This document shows positions 49,988-61,300 of a stretch of DNA of 64,000 bases, one piece after another (position 1 is the stretch's first letter; each line of letters opens with the position of its first letter). This stretch comes from Dicaeum eximium (Eukaryota > Chordata > Aves > Passeriformes > Dicaeidae), in contig VWZP01002200.1 in assembly GCA_013396995.1 (NCBI GenBank), positions 248,001 to 312,000 of the forward strand. The letters run 5' to 3'. The notes beneath the pieces were generated by a model. The model was not told the DNA's origin and did not search any database. It saw only the letters and a list, made by a program, of their open reading frames with translations. Position numbers and translations under genes: made by a program.

Positions 49988-51928
49988 ACACGTTGCTTAA
50001 AGCAATCACACACCCAGACATTTCAGGGAGAATGTTAGTACCTCTGAAGCCAGAGTTTTATCTATGTGAAATCTGCTCTGCATTAACTTGAACTGATTCA
50101 GATGAGACTCTGCCTTGCTAAAAGAGACAGGGCTCCAGTCCAACAAGGCTGGGACAGAATGGCTGACAGGGTGGCACTCTGTGCCAATATATCTGAAATA
50201 CATCTGTGCCTGGTTTTGGTGGCATGAGGATGCAGTTATCTGGAGCTACTGCTGCCTTCTGCTTTTTGTGATCTTAATATGGCCAATCAGTGGGTTTGAA
50301 ATAAAAGCTGAATATGAGCACACACAAACTCTGTTCTCAAACAGAGAGAACATGATAGAAATCAATCATATTAATAAGGGGCCCTGTCCTCTCTCTGTTC
50401 TGTCATTTATTGTTTCTTGTGCCCTAATTTCCTTGAGATACTGAAAATATACATGAAACCGTTGCCTTCTTTGAACTAACAAAATGGAAACACATTGCAT
50501 AGCAAGCGAGTACATTGCTACAGCAGGTAAGGAGACAGCTTAAGGAATGGCATTTTGGGGCACTGTTGCGTTATCATACCAACATTTTCCTTAATTTGAG
50601 ACTTTTACAGAGAAAATTGCTGGAATTTCCAAGTCATAATAGCAATATAAAGAGTCTGAAATATTTGGAGCTATCAAAACCACTTTTCTCCTGTGGAATT
50701 ACGGCCAAAAGCTCCAGTTACTGGCAGCTGTCATGCAGAGTGGACCCCATAGGCACTAGGTGTGTGTTTCAGCACTCCTGTTGAAGGGCAGAAGAGCTGC
50801 CTTTGGGTTGGCTCTGTCTCTCCCCCACCCAAGCAGTGTGTATCAGTAGGAGCCCTGCATCCTGCTTGGCTCTTGACCACAAAGTGACTTTTCAGGGCTG
50901 GTCATCTTGGCTCTATAAACGTCCTTTGGAACTTGCCATGTCAAACGATTGGAGGAAAAGGTCATGTCAGACTGACCAAATCATCTGACTCTTCATCTCA
51001 TCTTTCTCCTGTGTTTATCAGGTCATTTGAAGCCATCTGTCTACTTAGTTGTCACTACATTGACTCTTTGCTATTAAGGATCATTAATATTGTAAGGGCC
51101 ATGCACTGTCTGTGCAGCCCAGCAAATCACAGAGGACAAAACAGGTACCTCACAGGTCATGCACTCTGGAGGGAATAAACCAGAAGGGCCCTGTTGAAGC
51201 TGAAATTTAAAGTCAAGCACTGGAAGCTGCAGTAACAAAGCACTCATGTGGCTGTCATGGGCACAATCTGCTAAGTCATACTCAAAAAGGACTTTTAAGT
51301 CAAAAGTGTAAATTCTGCACAGCCAGCGTTGACTATGATTTCCCTAAAATTTTTGGAAATATGGATGGATCTGAAAATGGGATCTCAGTTTTATAGTCCT
51401 TTTTCTGCTCCCTTAGAAATAAGAAATACTGCAGCCCATTGAGTGTGGTGGACTTGCTGGACTCCAGCTACTGCACACTCCTGCTGGATAGGTACCCTGA
51501 GCCCAATTGGCTACTCTGACACTCTCTGAGATGAAGAAACTGCATTGTCCCAAAAGTGGGTGGGAAAAGTCACCACTGTCCCTCTGGCTTCCAAGAAGCC
51601 AGCTCTGTCCTTCAGGCAGGAAGTCAAGGACTGAGGGAAGTGTTGGCTGTTTGGTCTGTAATTAAAAGAAAGGTACATACAAGGACCTATTCATATCCTT
51701 TATGATCTCCCCCAGGATCATTTAACTGACTAATTTGGACAGCCTAGACAACAAATGAGGATCGGTCTCCTCACTTTCTACAACTCTGTAAACATAATCC
51801 TTGATTGATTGGCCTCTAATACATCAGACCTAAATGAAAAATTAATTAGATTGGCTGCAACCCTGAAGAGAGCATTTTACCACTTTGTTGTTTTGTACAT
51901 TTGATCCTTTCTTCTTTGATTTATGGAC

Positions 51929-51968
51929 AAAGGAGAAAGGGGAGAGAAAAAAGAGGAGGGAAAAGAGA
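51929..51968. repeat. 40-base homopurine tract
   Basis: Every base from 51929 to 51968 is A or G on the plus strand (AAAGGAGAAAGGGGAGAGAA leading into AAAAGAGGAGGG and AAAAGAGA). Homopurine runs of this length can form triplex (H-DNA) structure under torsion. It may also have bearing on local nucleosome positioning. It is simple sequence with no repeat family. Confidence 0.9.
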
Positions 51969-54876
51969 TTTGCTCTTGATGTCCCTTGAAGTCAGATGGG
52001 TTTATTGAAAACTGAGCTCTGCTTGGCCAGGAAATAAAATCACAAGCAGCAGCAGTTCCCTACTGCCACATACCATACAGGTAGGAAGGTCCAAAGGGAG
52101 CTGCTCCTCCCTCAAAAACTGCGCCTTTAAGGAAAGCCCCCACATTAGGTTTGGCAGTCTAGATTTTCCCTGGCTGTGTCCATGTCCTGGTTTGCATGGC
52201 CCTTCCCTGCAATGAATTTTTTTTCTCCCTGAAATAACAGGGCCATTGTTTGGATCTGCCTTTGGAAAGACCAGTAAAAATGTTTTGTTGGAGATGTTTA
52301 GATTGCCATTGCTGATTTTCACAAGAATTGCCGGAGGCTTGTGAGAGCTGGCCAATATGATGTTGGTTTGTCTTGGAAAAATCTTCTGACTTTGTTGAAT
52401 ACTGCCACATCAAAACACTAGCTAAACACATGACAGTCACCATGTTTCACAATTTCAAAGGTTGAAGCATACCTCACGGTGAAAAATAAACCAAATGCTT
52501 TCTAGGTTTGTAAAGTACTGTAGCATTCAGAGCAGAGTTAGATAATGCAAAATAAAATTTAAAAAACCCCAACAAAACAATGAAGAGTGGAAACAAAAAA
52601 TCTGAGCTTGACACATCTAGGGGTGAACAGCAAGGGCAAGTGAAGAGCATGTTGTTAATCACAGCTGAATTTTTGCCAAAGCCTGAGGCCCAGAAAGGCA
52701 ACTGAAAAGTAGCAGTATATTAAACACAAACCAGTCTCATGGCCAGGAGGAAGTAATGTGGCTCTAAAGTGAAGCACATTTGAAATAAGAAACTTTTATG
52801 TTATTTAAAGCTTATTAAAAGTGAGAGCAGAAATTAAATTGAATTTCAGAGAGCAGTTATATGGGCAGATATATAGAAAATTTTGCCTTAGTGTGGCTTT
52901 ATCCTGAAAAGGAAAACATTTAAACATTTGGACCAGGTTTGAAAAATAATTTTTTTTTTTTGTAAAACACAGGAAAAAATCTCCTATTTGAAAGAAAATA
53001 CTTTTATATTAACAGTGGCTGATTTCAAGAAAGCTTTTATTAAACTAGCAAAACCAAAATTAAGCAAAATTAAACAAAAAAAAAAAAAAAAGGAAAAGCA
53101 AAATTAAACTATCATGTGCGTGTGATGTTTCAAGGTTTTGCTGCTTCTAGAGACTCTTCATCAGTTGTCCAGGCACAGGAGACCAATAAATAGGACACCC
53201 ATGCTGGAGTCTTGACTTCCTGCTTGGGAAATGCTTTCTTTACAAGCTGTCTCTTCTGCTTTCTTCCTCTTTCTCTTTAATTTCTTGATTTGACAGGATT
53301 CAGCCCCAAAGCACTACCCTGAAAACTAGTCTGTGTGCTTTTGAGGTAGAAATTGCATTGTGTGTCTGTGAGCATGGTTTACTGTGCAACATGTTAAAAT
53401 ATATTTGTTAAAAGGCTTGATTATTCCATGTTCACCTGACTGGAGGGGGAACCAAAAGAATTCAGATTTTTTTCCATTTCCAAGTCAAAACCTCCAGGAT
53501 TAAGTCAGGCAGAGAGGGAGGACTTCTGCCAGGATTTCAACAATCCTTGCACTGATTAATTGGAAGACTAGTGCCAATTCAGGGGGCTCTACCTCCCATC
53601 TTGTAATGAAACCTTTCAAAAGAGCCCTCTATTTTTAACTGCCACAAAAGCAAATTTACAGCCATGGTGCTTTTTCACTAAATGAATGCACAAGTTTATC
53701 TCCAGCTGGTGCACGATGCGAGCCAGGCTCGCTCGCAAGACAAGCTGGAAAATGCTCAAACTTTAAGCAGTGGTAACTTGTATGGGGCAGGTCTGCAATG
53801 CAGGAAGAGAGGCTGCTTTAGCATCCAGTAGTTTGGGAAGTGCTCATGGTGTGGCTTGGACTATAAGGCCTGAGATTTCTGGTCCTAAAAGGAATTTTCT
53901 TGTGGGTGCAGGCACATGGTGCTGTGTTCCATGTGTAACATATAGCCTTCCCTATAGCTGGCTAGTTTGGTCATCTCTGAAAAGGATAATTTCTGCTCCT
54001 GTGCTCCTGTTACCCTAGTGAGAGTCTTCCTTCCACTCTGGTGGGGGAAAAAAAAAAAACAACCAAAACCATAGCACAATCAGACTCCTGTCCCAACTTC
54101 AGTGCACCTTTTCACCTGGGATTTTTTTTGCCTTACAATGCCGTGGTGAATTTCCTGGGATTATTTACAGGTTTTTTTATGGGCTTCTCCACTTTATTAT
54201 CTTAATGATGAGCTTTGACAGTTGTGAATGACACTGAACTGGGAAAAGGTGGCTGTTTTGCCCAAAGCTGGTTTTGTGCTCGACAAAGATGATACCTTAC
54301 CTAAAATGGTACAGCATGAATATGCTCCATGTGACCATAAGACCAAAAAAAGTATAGGCATGGGCATTACTGTGTACTTTCTCATTACAGATTTCAGATT
54401 CATATCCCCTTGACTTTTTTTTTTTAAATATACACTTTCCAAGGAAACACTATCTGAACATCTCTGAGAAATTAATTATAGCAGGTTCTGCTCTGGAAAA
54501 GAAAGGCCTGCCTGTGGTAAGGATATCAAATCCACAGCATGACTGGGTCAGAAAAGCAAAATGCTCACAACATTGGGCACTAGAGGTTTGGTGGCTGTGG
54601 GCCTCTGCTTATAACTGCTGTTGTGTCAGGTGGGATTTTCCAAGGAACTTAGGAGCCATGTGCCTGTGACATCTGGCTGCTGAACACCCCTTCATGTTCT
54701 CTGTGGCTGCGGTAACAATTCTGAAATTTGACTGTATCACAGGCAGCAAAGGTAATAGCAGATCTCCTCCTTCTTAACAGGGTATATGTAAACCATTACA
54801 TATCTCTGGTCAGCTTTTCTCCTCAGATCTTCATCAGTTTCTGACCCAACCTTTCAGACTTCCTTTTATGTGTAAA
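51969..54876. other. Non-coding sequence with A/T runs
   Basis: No gene is supported. Two overlapping reverse frames at 52002-52443 (117 and 94 codons) show no domain. A T run lies at 52950-52961, an A-rich tract at 53056-53110 and an A run at 54048-54059. A stretch at 53110-53180 (GATGTTTCAAGGTTTTGCTG, then ACTCTTCATCAG) has the look of a repeat but I cannot name it. Confidence 0.6.
53056..53110. repeat. A-rich imperfect repeat (AAATTAAGC-like)
   Basis: Units of the form AAAATTAAGC / AAAATTAAAC recur three times (53056 onward and again at 53099-53109) around a 16-base A run at 53076-53091. This is simple A-rich sequence. Confidence 0.8.
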
Positions 54877-55020
54877 TTAGTGATATCTCAGTTGTTTGGA
54901 GCATGGTGTTTACAGTGTGAAAGTCGTGGGTTTGATCCCCATATGGGTTATTCAGTTAAGATTTTGACTCAGTGGTCATTGTGGGTCCCTTCCAACTCAG
55001 AATTTCCTCTGATGCTGTAA
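54877..55020 (+). mobile_element. SINE with tRNA-Ile head and CR1-like tail (TguSINE1-like)
   Basis: Bases 54877-54950 align along their length with tRNA-Ile (AAU type). The A-box region reads TATCTCAGTTGTTTGGAGC where the tRNA has TAGCTCAGTTGGTTAGAGC. Next comes GTGGTGTTTACAGTG at the anticodon arm. The B box reads GTGGGTTTGATCCCC, followed by the acceptor end CATATGGGTTA. After a short linker, 54975-55020 reads CATTGTGGGTCCCTTCCAAC then TCAGAATTT and GATGCTGTAA, a CR1 3' end. Known background: TguSINE1 of zebra finch combines a tRNA-Ile head with a CR1-X-type tail, so it would be mobilised by CR1 reverse transcriptase and transcribed by RNA polymerase III. About a fifth of the tRNA-like head has diverged and the anticodon stem no longer pairs well. 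This is therefore a retroposon copy and not a tRNA gene. No clear target-site duplication is seen. Confidence 0.88.
54882..54935 (+). promoter_or_regulatory. Internal pol III promoter remnants (A and B boxes)
   Basis: A-box-like TATCTCAGTTGTTT near 54884-54897 and B-box-like GGTTTGATCCC near 54929-54939 are inside the SINE head. The B box differs from the GGTTCGATCCC ideal by a C-to-T change at a CpG, typical methylation decay. Present activity is doubtful. Confidence 0.5.
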
Positions 55021-55545
55021 TTTTGGTGATTTTTTCCTATGAAAATTTCATGGGAGATATTCTTTGGAGCAGGACAGAGAGCCCAACTAGCAGTATCCAT
55101 GACTCCTGCTCCCCTGTAGCGGACTGTTGTCATTCCATTCTTGTCTGAGACAGGAAGAACTGCTGCTAAAAAACTCGCTGAGTGAATAGCTTTAAACTTT
55201 AAATTTTCAGCGAAAACCACTGACATTTTAATTTTCTGCAGATGCTTATTTTCTTTAAGCTTTCATTTTCTGCAGATTGTCTTGGGGGAAAAATGTTTCA
55301 CATAATCTCTTTTTCTGCTTTTGGATGCTTGACCCTATCTCTGGAGCAAATACAGGTAGGGAGAAGAAATTGTGATGCAACTTTTAAATACATACATTTA
55401 AGAATCTACCACCGAGACTTCTTTTATAAGTGTTTGGATATCATCAACTGAAGCCATTAGTTTCTGAAAAGGATTAAAATGAAAAATCTTTGAAGTCAGA
55501 AAATTGTCCTGGTGAGTTAGCTCTGTGAGAATGGAATGGCTTGGG

Positions 55546-55566
55546 TTTTTTCTTTTTTTTTTTTTT
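55546..55566. repeat. Poly-T run with one interruption
   Basis: Twenty T with a single C at 55552. No recognisable retroposon is next to it. Confidence 0.9.
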
Positions 55567-57254
55567 CCTCTCCATACAAATAGGAAAATTATATGTTGTA
55601 ACTTTAACCTGATCAGATCAGTGTCTGAAAACTCAGGGTGAAATATTATCCCTCTTAAAGTCAGTGTCAAAGTCCCCGCTGATTTCAGTAGAGTTATGAT
55701 AAATCCTTGTGGAAAATGACACATCGCATTACAGTATTCTCAACTTTTATTTTCCCTAAGTAATATATCTTGTGAGCCATATACCTGGTGCTTCCTCTCT
55801 TCTCAAAAAATACAGCTTTCCATGAGAAAAACCAGATATGGTGATCCTTTTTGTCTTGTACTTGAAAGTACTACTATAATTTTTAACGTAACTACTACAC
55901 AGTGCAAGGTGTGGGAACAATTTCCTCACTTCTATCTCAGAAATATGTTTGCATCAGGAATGTTTGTTCAAGTAATAATAATCAAAGGGCTGGTTATTCA
56001 GCTGGTATTCCTGTTGATGTTATTAAGTCTATTTCTGAGCTGGTGGTTTATTTCTTGCTGGATGGAGCAAATGAAGTTGCTACTTCAGGCTTAGAAAGGT
56101 CAGATGGAATAGTCCATAGATTTGGGTTAGAGGCACAAATGAGACAGGGTCACATTAGTGGTGACAGCCTTCAAGAGGAACTTTATTCTTTCCTGTTAGC
56201 TCCAACACAAGCAAATTATGACTGCCTCTCTGCCTTCTGTGCAGGGTGATACTGTACCCAAAGGACAGAGGGGAAAATATTAGTAGACTGCCATTTCAGA
56301 CCTCTTTGGGTCTTCAGAGGAGCTCAGCATCAATCAGTCACCATGATGAGCACCAGGAACTGTAAGGACCCAGTATTAAGATACACAAGCTTCGAAATGG
56401 GGACTGAGCTCATTTAGGAACCCTTCTCTGACTCCTGTTTTGACCTGGTTTAGACATCTGTTCCTTTAACTGCAAATTTTTTTGACTTGCACAGTTGATC
56501 TGATTATTTCAAGCCTGTAAATAGCTTCTATGATACAGCTCAGTTACACTACTTGTTCCAGGTTTCCATTTTGCTTCCATCTGAGTTTATTTTATTACAG
56601 GGAATGATATAGCCCAGAGGACTTTTCTTCATATCAAAGTTGCCAGTATTTTCCTCATAAAATGTAGTTTGTATGTGATGGAAGTAGGCTCAGACTACAA
56701 GGGAAATATTCTGAAGCAATATCAGCATTACAAATCTCTCATTGATCTGGAATGATGTAGGACCCAATGGTGAAAACATCCTCATGAATAGTTTACACTG
56801 AATTTACCAAATTCTTTTCAATGTCAATGAAGCTGCTGTAATGTAATATGCCTAAGAGTTTGCAGGTTGGGATTTTAGGCTTTTATTTAGCATAGTACTT
56901 TGAGCATGTGCTTAAAATTAGGAATAGGTTTGTGTTCAAGGTGAAGCACGAAATTTTTGTTGCCAAACCAGAATGCTTTTTAGTTGCTCTTTCCCAATTA
57001 AGGCCGGGTAGCCAGGCTTTTCTGTCTGCTGGAGCCTGCCTAAGTTTAATGAGGCTCCTGGCAAGTGGGGCTTTAAGCTCAAGTTGCATAAATGTGAATC
57101 ATAGCTTGGAATTTGCAAATAACAACTGATGAAAATTATGAGAATGGAGTAAATAGTCAGTGCATTAACTTATTATTAGCTCATTTCATCAGTTTCAGGT
57201 CACTTTGTGTGACAGTGCTGAGGGCTGACTTTGACAAGCTGTGTTTCTGCTCAG

Positions 57255-57292
57255 TGCCCAATGTGATGCTTAATGCCCAATGTGAGGCTTTT
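57255..57292. repeat. 19-bp tandem duplication
   Basis: TGCCCAATGTGATGCTTAA (57255-57273) is followed directly by TGCCCAATGTGAGGCTTTT (57274-57292), three differences in 19 bases. This is a local slippage duplication. Confidence 0.85.
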
Positions 57293-58327
57293 GGTATTCC
57301 ATCCTGATTTTCCTCACCCTGTTAGTAGATTGGGGCTATTTGGAGCCTTATTGCTAAAAGATAATTTCTTGAAAATTCAAAGAATGGAAGAGTTGAATTA
57401 GCAGCCTGACCTGCCAGTCAGACACCCCACGCTTTTTGCAGACTAGTCATGCATATGCACCCTTAACTCTCTTGCCTTTACTAGAAAATAAGGAGCTGGG
57501 GTGCCAGTATTGTAAAATGAAGTAATTTTGCCTTCTAAAGAAGCCAATAATGAGGGGAGGGAAAGTAATCACTGGGGGACTGCGAAGGCTTAATCTACAA
57601 AACGTCCTGCTTCATTTTGATATCTTACCTGTTTTTAAAATGCTTAAATAATATCCCAAGTAATTTTCAGACAGGATTTTTTAAGTTGTAAAAAGTCAAT
57701 TGCCTTGACCTACTCTTGCTCTTGTTCCTTGACAACAATTCTTAGAGGAGCTTCACCTGGATTATTTTTTAAATTGTTGCCAAGATGCCAAGAATCTAAT
57801 ATCTTGCTGAGTTGTTTCATACCCTGCCCGCTTACCCTGTTCTGATAACTTCTGTTCCTGGTTCAGAGCAACTTTCTTATGTTACATGTGAAGAAATTTG
57901 ATTTTTATTTCTCGAGTTGAAGACACTTTGGGTTATACAAACTTTTGAGGGAGGGGCACAGAAATGGGGAGCACTTCCCTTGAGGGATGGCTAGCAGATG
58001 GTTTCTCTCCAGCAGGCCCCTTTGTGGCCCATATGCTGGATCAAGATGCCATCAGTAAACCAGCCTTGTTCTGTCACCTGTTTTTACTATGAGAGGGTGC
58101 AGCCTTCCATCAGATAACGCTCAATGTGTCCTCCATTGTTGATCCCAATTTTTTAAGACTGGACTTTTTTAAAAAGGCAGTTTAGCCATTTTGCTGGGCT
58201 TGGTGCCTGACCCTTGTCCCATGTAACAGCCAGAGATGACCTGATATAGCTGGGAGAGGAAATGGAAGTGCTGGGCTGGCCCTGAGCCTTGGCTGGTGAG
58301 CTTTTCTGTGGGCCTGCTGTGCTCAGC

Positions 58328-58349
58328 CCACGTGCGTGAGAGCACGTGG
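58328..58349. promoter_or_regulatory. Palindrome carrying two canonical CACGTG E-boxes
   Basis: CCACGTGC (58328-58335) and GCACGTGG (58342-58349) are perfect reverse complements around GTGAGA. Each arm contains CACGTG, the high-affinity core for USF, MYC/MAX, CLOCK/BMAL1 and TFE-type bHLH factors, spaced 14 bases centre to centre. CACGTG contains CpG and is rare in this CpG-poor window, so two copies within 20 bases stand out. The surrounding 58320-58430 is also relatively GC-rich. The role as an enhancer or promoter element is inferred. Confidence 0.45.
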
Positions 58350-61300
58350 CAGCTTGCACAGATGCAGGGCAGCACCAGCGCCAGGAGTTTGGGGCACCCA
58401 AAGTGTGGTAAGGGGAAGGCGGCCAGTGCAAGCTGGGTACCAGTCCACTGACTTACCTAGAGGGACTAACAGATGAAAAGAAATGCAAATCCTGAGTGTA
58501 ATCACTGACCTACGTCATATTTACTTCGTGGAAAAGAAGAGCAGAATATAGCACTAAGGACAACTGCAATATAGTCATTGAGTACTTCAGCTTGAGAGAT
58601 TTTTCCAGTGGTAATTAACATATTTAACTTATTTCTAAAGATTTACAAACATTAAATGCCACTAAGCATTCCATGCCATGAATGTCAAAGAAGCTGATGT
58701 AACTTTGGGAGCATATATTTCATCCATCATAGCACTCCTGTCACTTAAATGGCACTCAATCCACTTAAAATTGCAGTGATTATGGAAGAACATCAAGTTT
58801 CATCAGCAGTGATTATGCTGTGATTATCACACACACACTTCTCAGGGCTTCTTCTGCTCTTATGCAGCTGCCAGTTTGCAAATACATATTGGGTAAGAGT
58901 CTTTGGGGTTCCGTAGATAAACCTGGCGTTTCCATTCCTCACTCAGTCTTTTCAGCCTGTTAATTTGCAATTTGGGCAGAGAAATTTAACTCTTAAGAGT
59001 GATTTGGAACAGGAAAGATGTTAAAGTCTCAGAGAAGACCTTCTCCAGCTGCAGAGGACGATACTGGTTAAACTAAAAGCAGGGAGGTTTTGATCAGCCA
59101 CTTTGCCTGACTTTCTCTCATCAATCTACTGAGACCCTTTAGAGGTAGTGAACCACCTTTTCCAGGCAAGAGGGTGGAGATCTAAGTAATCTTCTCTTTG
59201 TAGAAAAGTAGGAGGAATCTCTTCATTCCCTTGTTTACAACATATATGCCTGACTTAACAAAAAATTTTAGGCTGTGTATTTCCCCAGGAAGAAAATAAC
59301 AGAGATGAAAATGGAAAGCCCAATCCAGACCCAAGTTGTTGTCACTGGAAAAATTTCTGCTGGTGCCACTGATCTTTAGATGTCAAGAAGAAAGCAGAGG
59401 AACTGGGGGAGAGGACAGGAAAAACAGTTCAGTGTGGCCAAAATACTTTTCCCTGGAAGTTGGTAATAAAGCTAAAGCTCAGAAGAAAATATGCTGCTTT
59501 TTTTTTTTTTTTATATGACTGTAGCTTTAGGAGCCAAATTTCCAAAAGGACTCAGCTTCCTGCCATTCCTCCTGAGAAGAGCAGTGAAGCTCTTCTGAAA
59601 GTATGGATTTCATACGACATCTGTGTCTGATGTACTCCCTTCCATCTGCCTCTCTCTTTTTGTGTTTGCCTTCCATACTGTAGCAAACACTTGGAGCAGC
59701 AGGAATTCTCTCTCTAAGAGTGCGAAGTAAAAAAATGTAACACCACACTTTGAAAAAGCAAACCATTCACTTCTAAATCCCACCACTGCACACAGAGCCC
59801 AAGAGTCAGGTACACAATATTCTGGCTGCTTGCTTACCAAGCCCTCCCTAGTTTCTTCCCCATTATTTTTGAGGAGCACAGGTCAGTTCTGTGATTTGCA
59901 GCCTGGTTGCTTTAAGGATTCCATTGGCAGCAGTCTGAACAGACTTTGCCACTTAGTCCAGCCCTGCAGGGGACAAGAGTCCGTGTCAGCTGTCAAATAA
60001 GTGAATTTATAAGGCAGCAATCCATGTGTGATGAGCACTGACTGATCTGCCTGGCTTTGATTATTTTTGCTATCCAATATCTCCAGCTGCTTGCCAACAA
60101 TCTGTGCGCCCAAACAGAACCAATAAAGCCTTTCAAAATTTAAATCTATGTATATACCTGCACAGTAAACTTAAGTAGAGCAGGCTAACTTTTCTAGAAA
60201 AGATATTTTCTGGGAAAATATTTACTTGAACTGATGTTTGATATATTGGGGGAAGACAAAAATAGGGGCTTATTCTCTAGTTTGCTAATTCTACTGATCC
60301 TGAAAATCCCACTATTTGTAGTCATTGCTGTTTATGTTTACATGAAATTGTAGATATTAATAGTAGTTGTTTTTCACATAATTTCATATCTAGAAAATGT
60401 ATCCTTGAGAGAAATGCATTTCCTTTCTTTAATGGAAAGAAGAAAAACTCTGCTCAGAGAGGCAGATTTTCCAATACATTCTTTGACTGCTGCAGATGCA
60501 TGCACTGAGGCAGGCAGTAAATCCCTCTTAGGATTGATCCCAGGTTTAACTGGTGAGTGACTGAGCAGTTTTAACCTTGAGAAATGGCATCCATGGAAAT
60601 GTGTCACAAAATCCTAACCCATGCTTACCTTTTAACATTCCTTTTGAATACTTGGGAAATGGACAGTGTAGTAAGTGGGATTATTTAATTCTGTGTCTTC
60701 ATAGTTGTAATGCTGGGAATTTCAGAACATTGCAAGTTACTGACAATTAATTTTCCTCTTCTAAGCTTGAAAACACAAAGGTGAGACAGTGAAAGCCTTT
60801 GCTGCCCTTTCTTCTCTTGGTGTGTCTTGATTTTATCCAGATTCAAGTATAGAAAAAGGAAACAGCCCCAAATTTCTGTTGTTGGTGGTGTGTTTTTAGA
60901 CATAAAATACCCAAAATTTATTTAGAAGGGTTTTTTTTCATTAAAAAACGGAAAATCTGACCATCCTCTCAAAAGTGGCATTTTCTTGGATAGCAATGGA
61001 TTTATTTATTTACTTATTTTGAAAGTCCATTTTTCATGAAGAAGGTTTGTTGAGTTGGAACATTTTTACAGCTCCTCTGAAGACTTGGTCATGAGGAAAC
61101 TCACAAAATATCGGGGGGAAATTTCATAAATAACAAGAAATGAAGCAGCTCCTCTGCGATGAAGCAGGAAATGAATGCTGGCATCCAGAGTTTCTGCTGT
61201 GCTAGATATCCTAGGAGGATTATTACTGCTTTATCCCGCTAAGTTGGAAAGCAAAACAAACCTTTCCCAAGAGATCAAGTTCAAAACACTAGATTTAAAT

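Larger units (their letters stand above)
42706..51928. other. Non-coding sequence without identified gene
   Basis: No gene is supported in these 9 kb. Frames reach 135 codons (45275-45682 plus) with no recognisable domains. Small items are the 15-base tandem duplication at 44123-44150, AT-rich patches near 43200-43380 and 48360-48440, and a 14-base T run at 49974-49987. I recognised no transposon, RNA gene or CpG cluster. Confidence 0.6.
55021..58320. other. Non-coding sequence without identified gene
   Basis: No gene is supported. Small items are a direct repeat of ATTTTCTGCAGAT at 55231-55243 and 55265-55277, a T-rich run at 55546-55566, and a 19-base tandem duplication at 57255-57292. Frames reach 115 codons without recognisable domains. 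The stretch around 56880-57100 looks unique and may be conserved. Confidence 0.6.

Noticed and set aside
54877..54950. A tRNA-Ile gene
   Set aside because: The head has many substitutions, the anticodon and acceptor stems do not pair, and it runs directly into a CR1-type tail. It is a SINE head.
14858..59512. Poly-A/T runs (14858, 21212, 49974, 53076, 55553, 59498) as tails of processed pseudogenes
   Set aside because: No gene-derived sequence or target duplication is recognisable beside any of them, and bird CR1 machinery rarely makes poly-A-tailed retrocopies.
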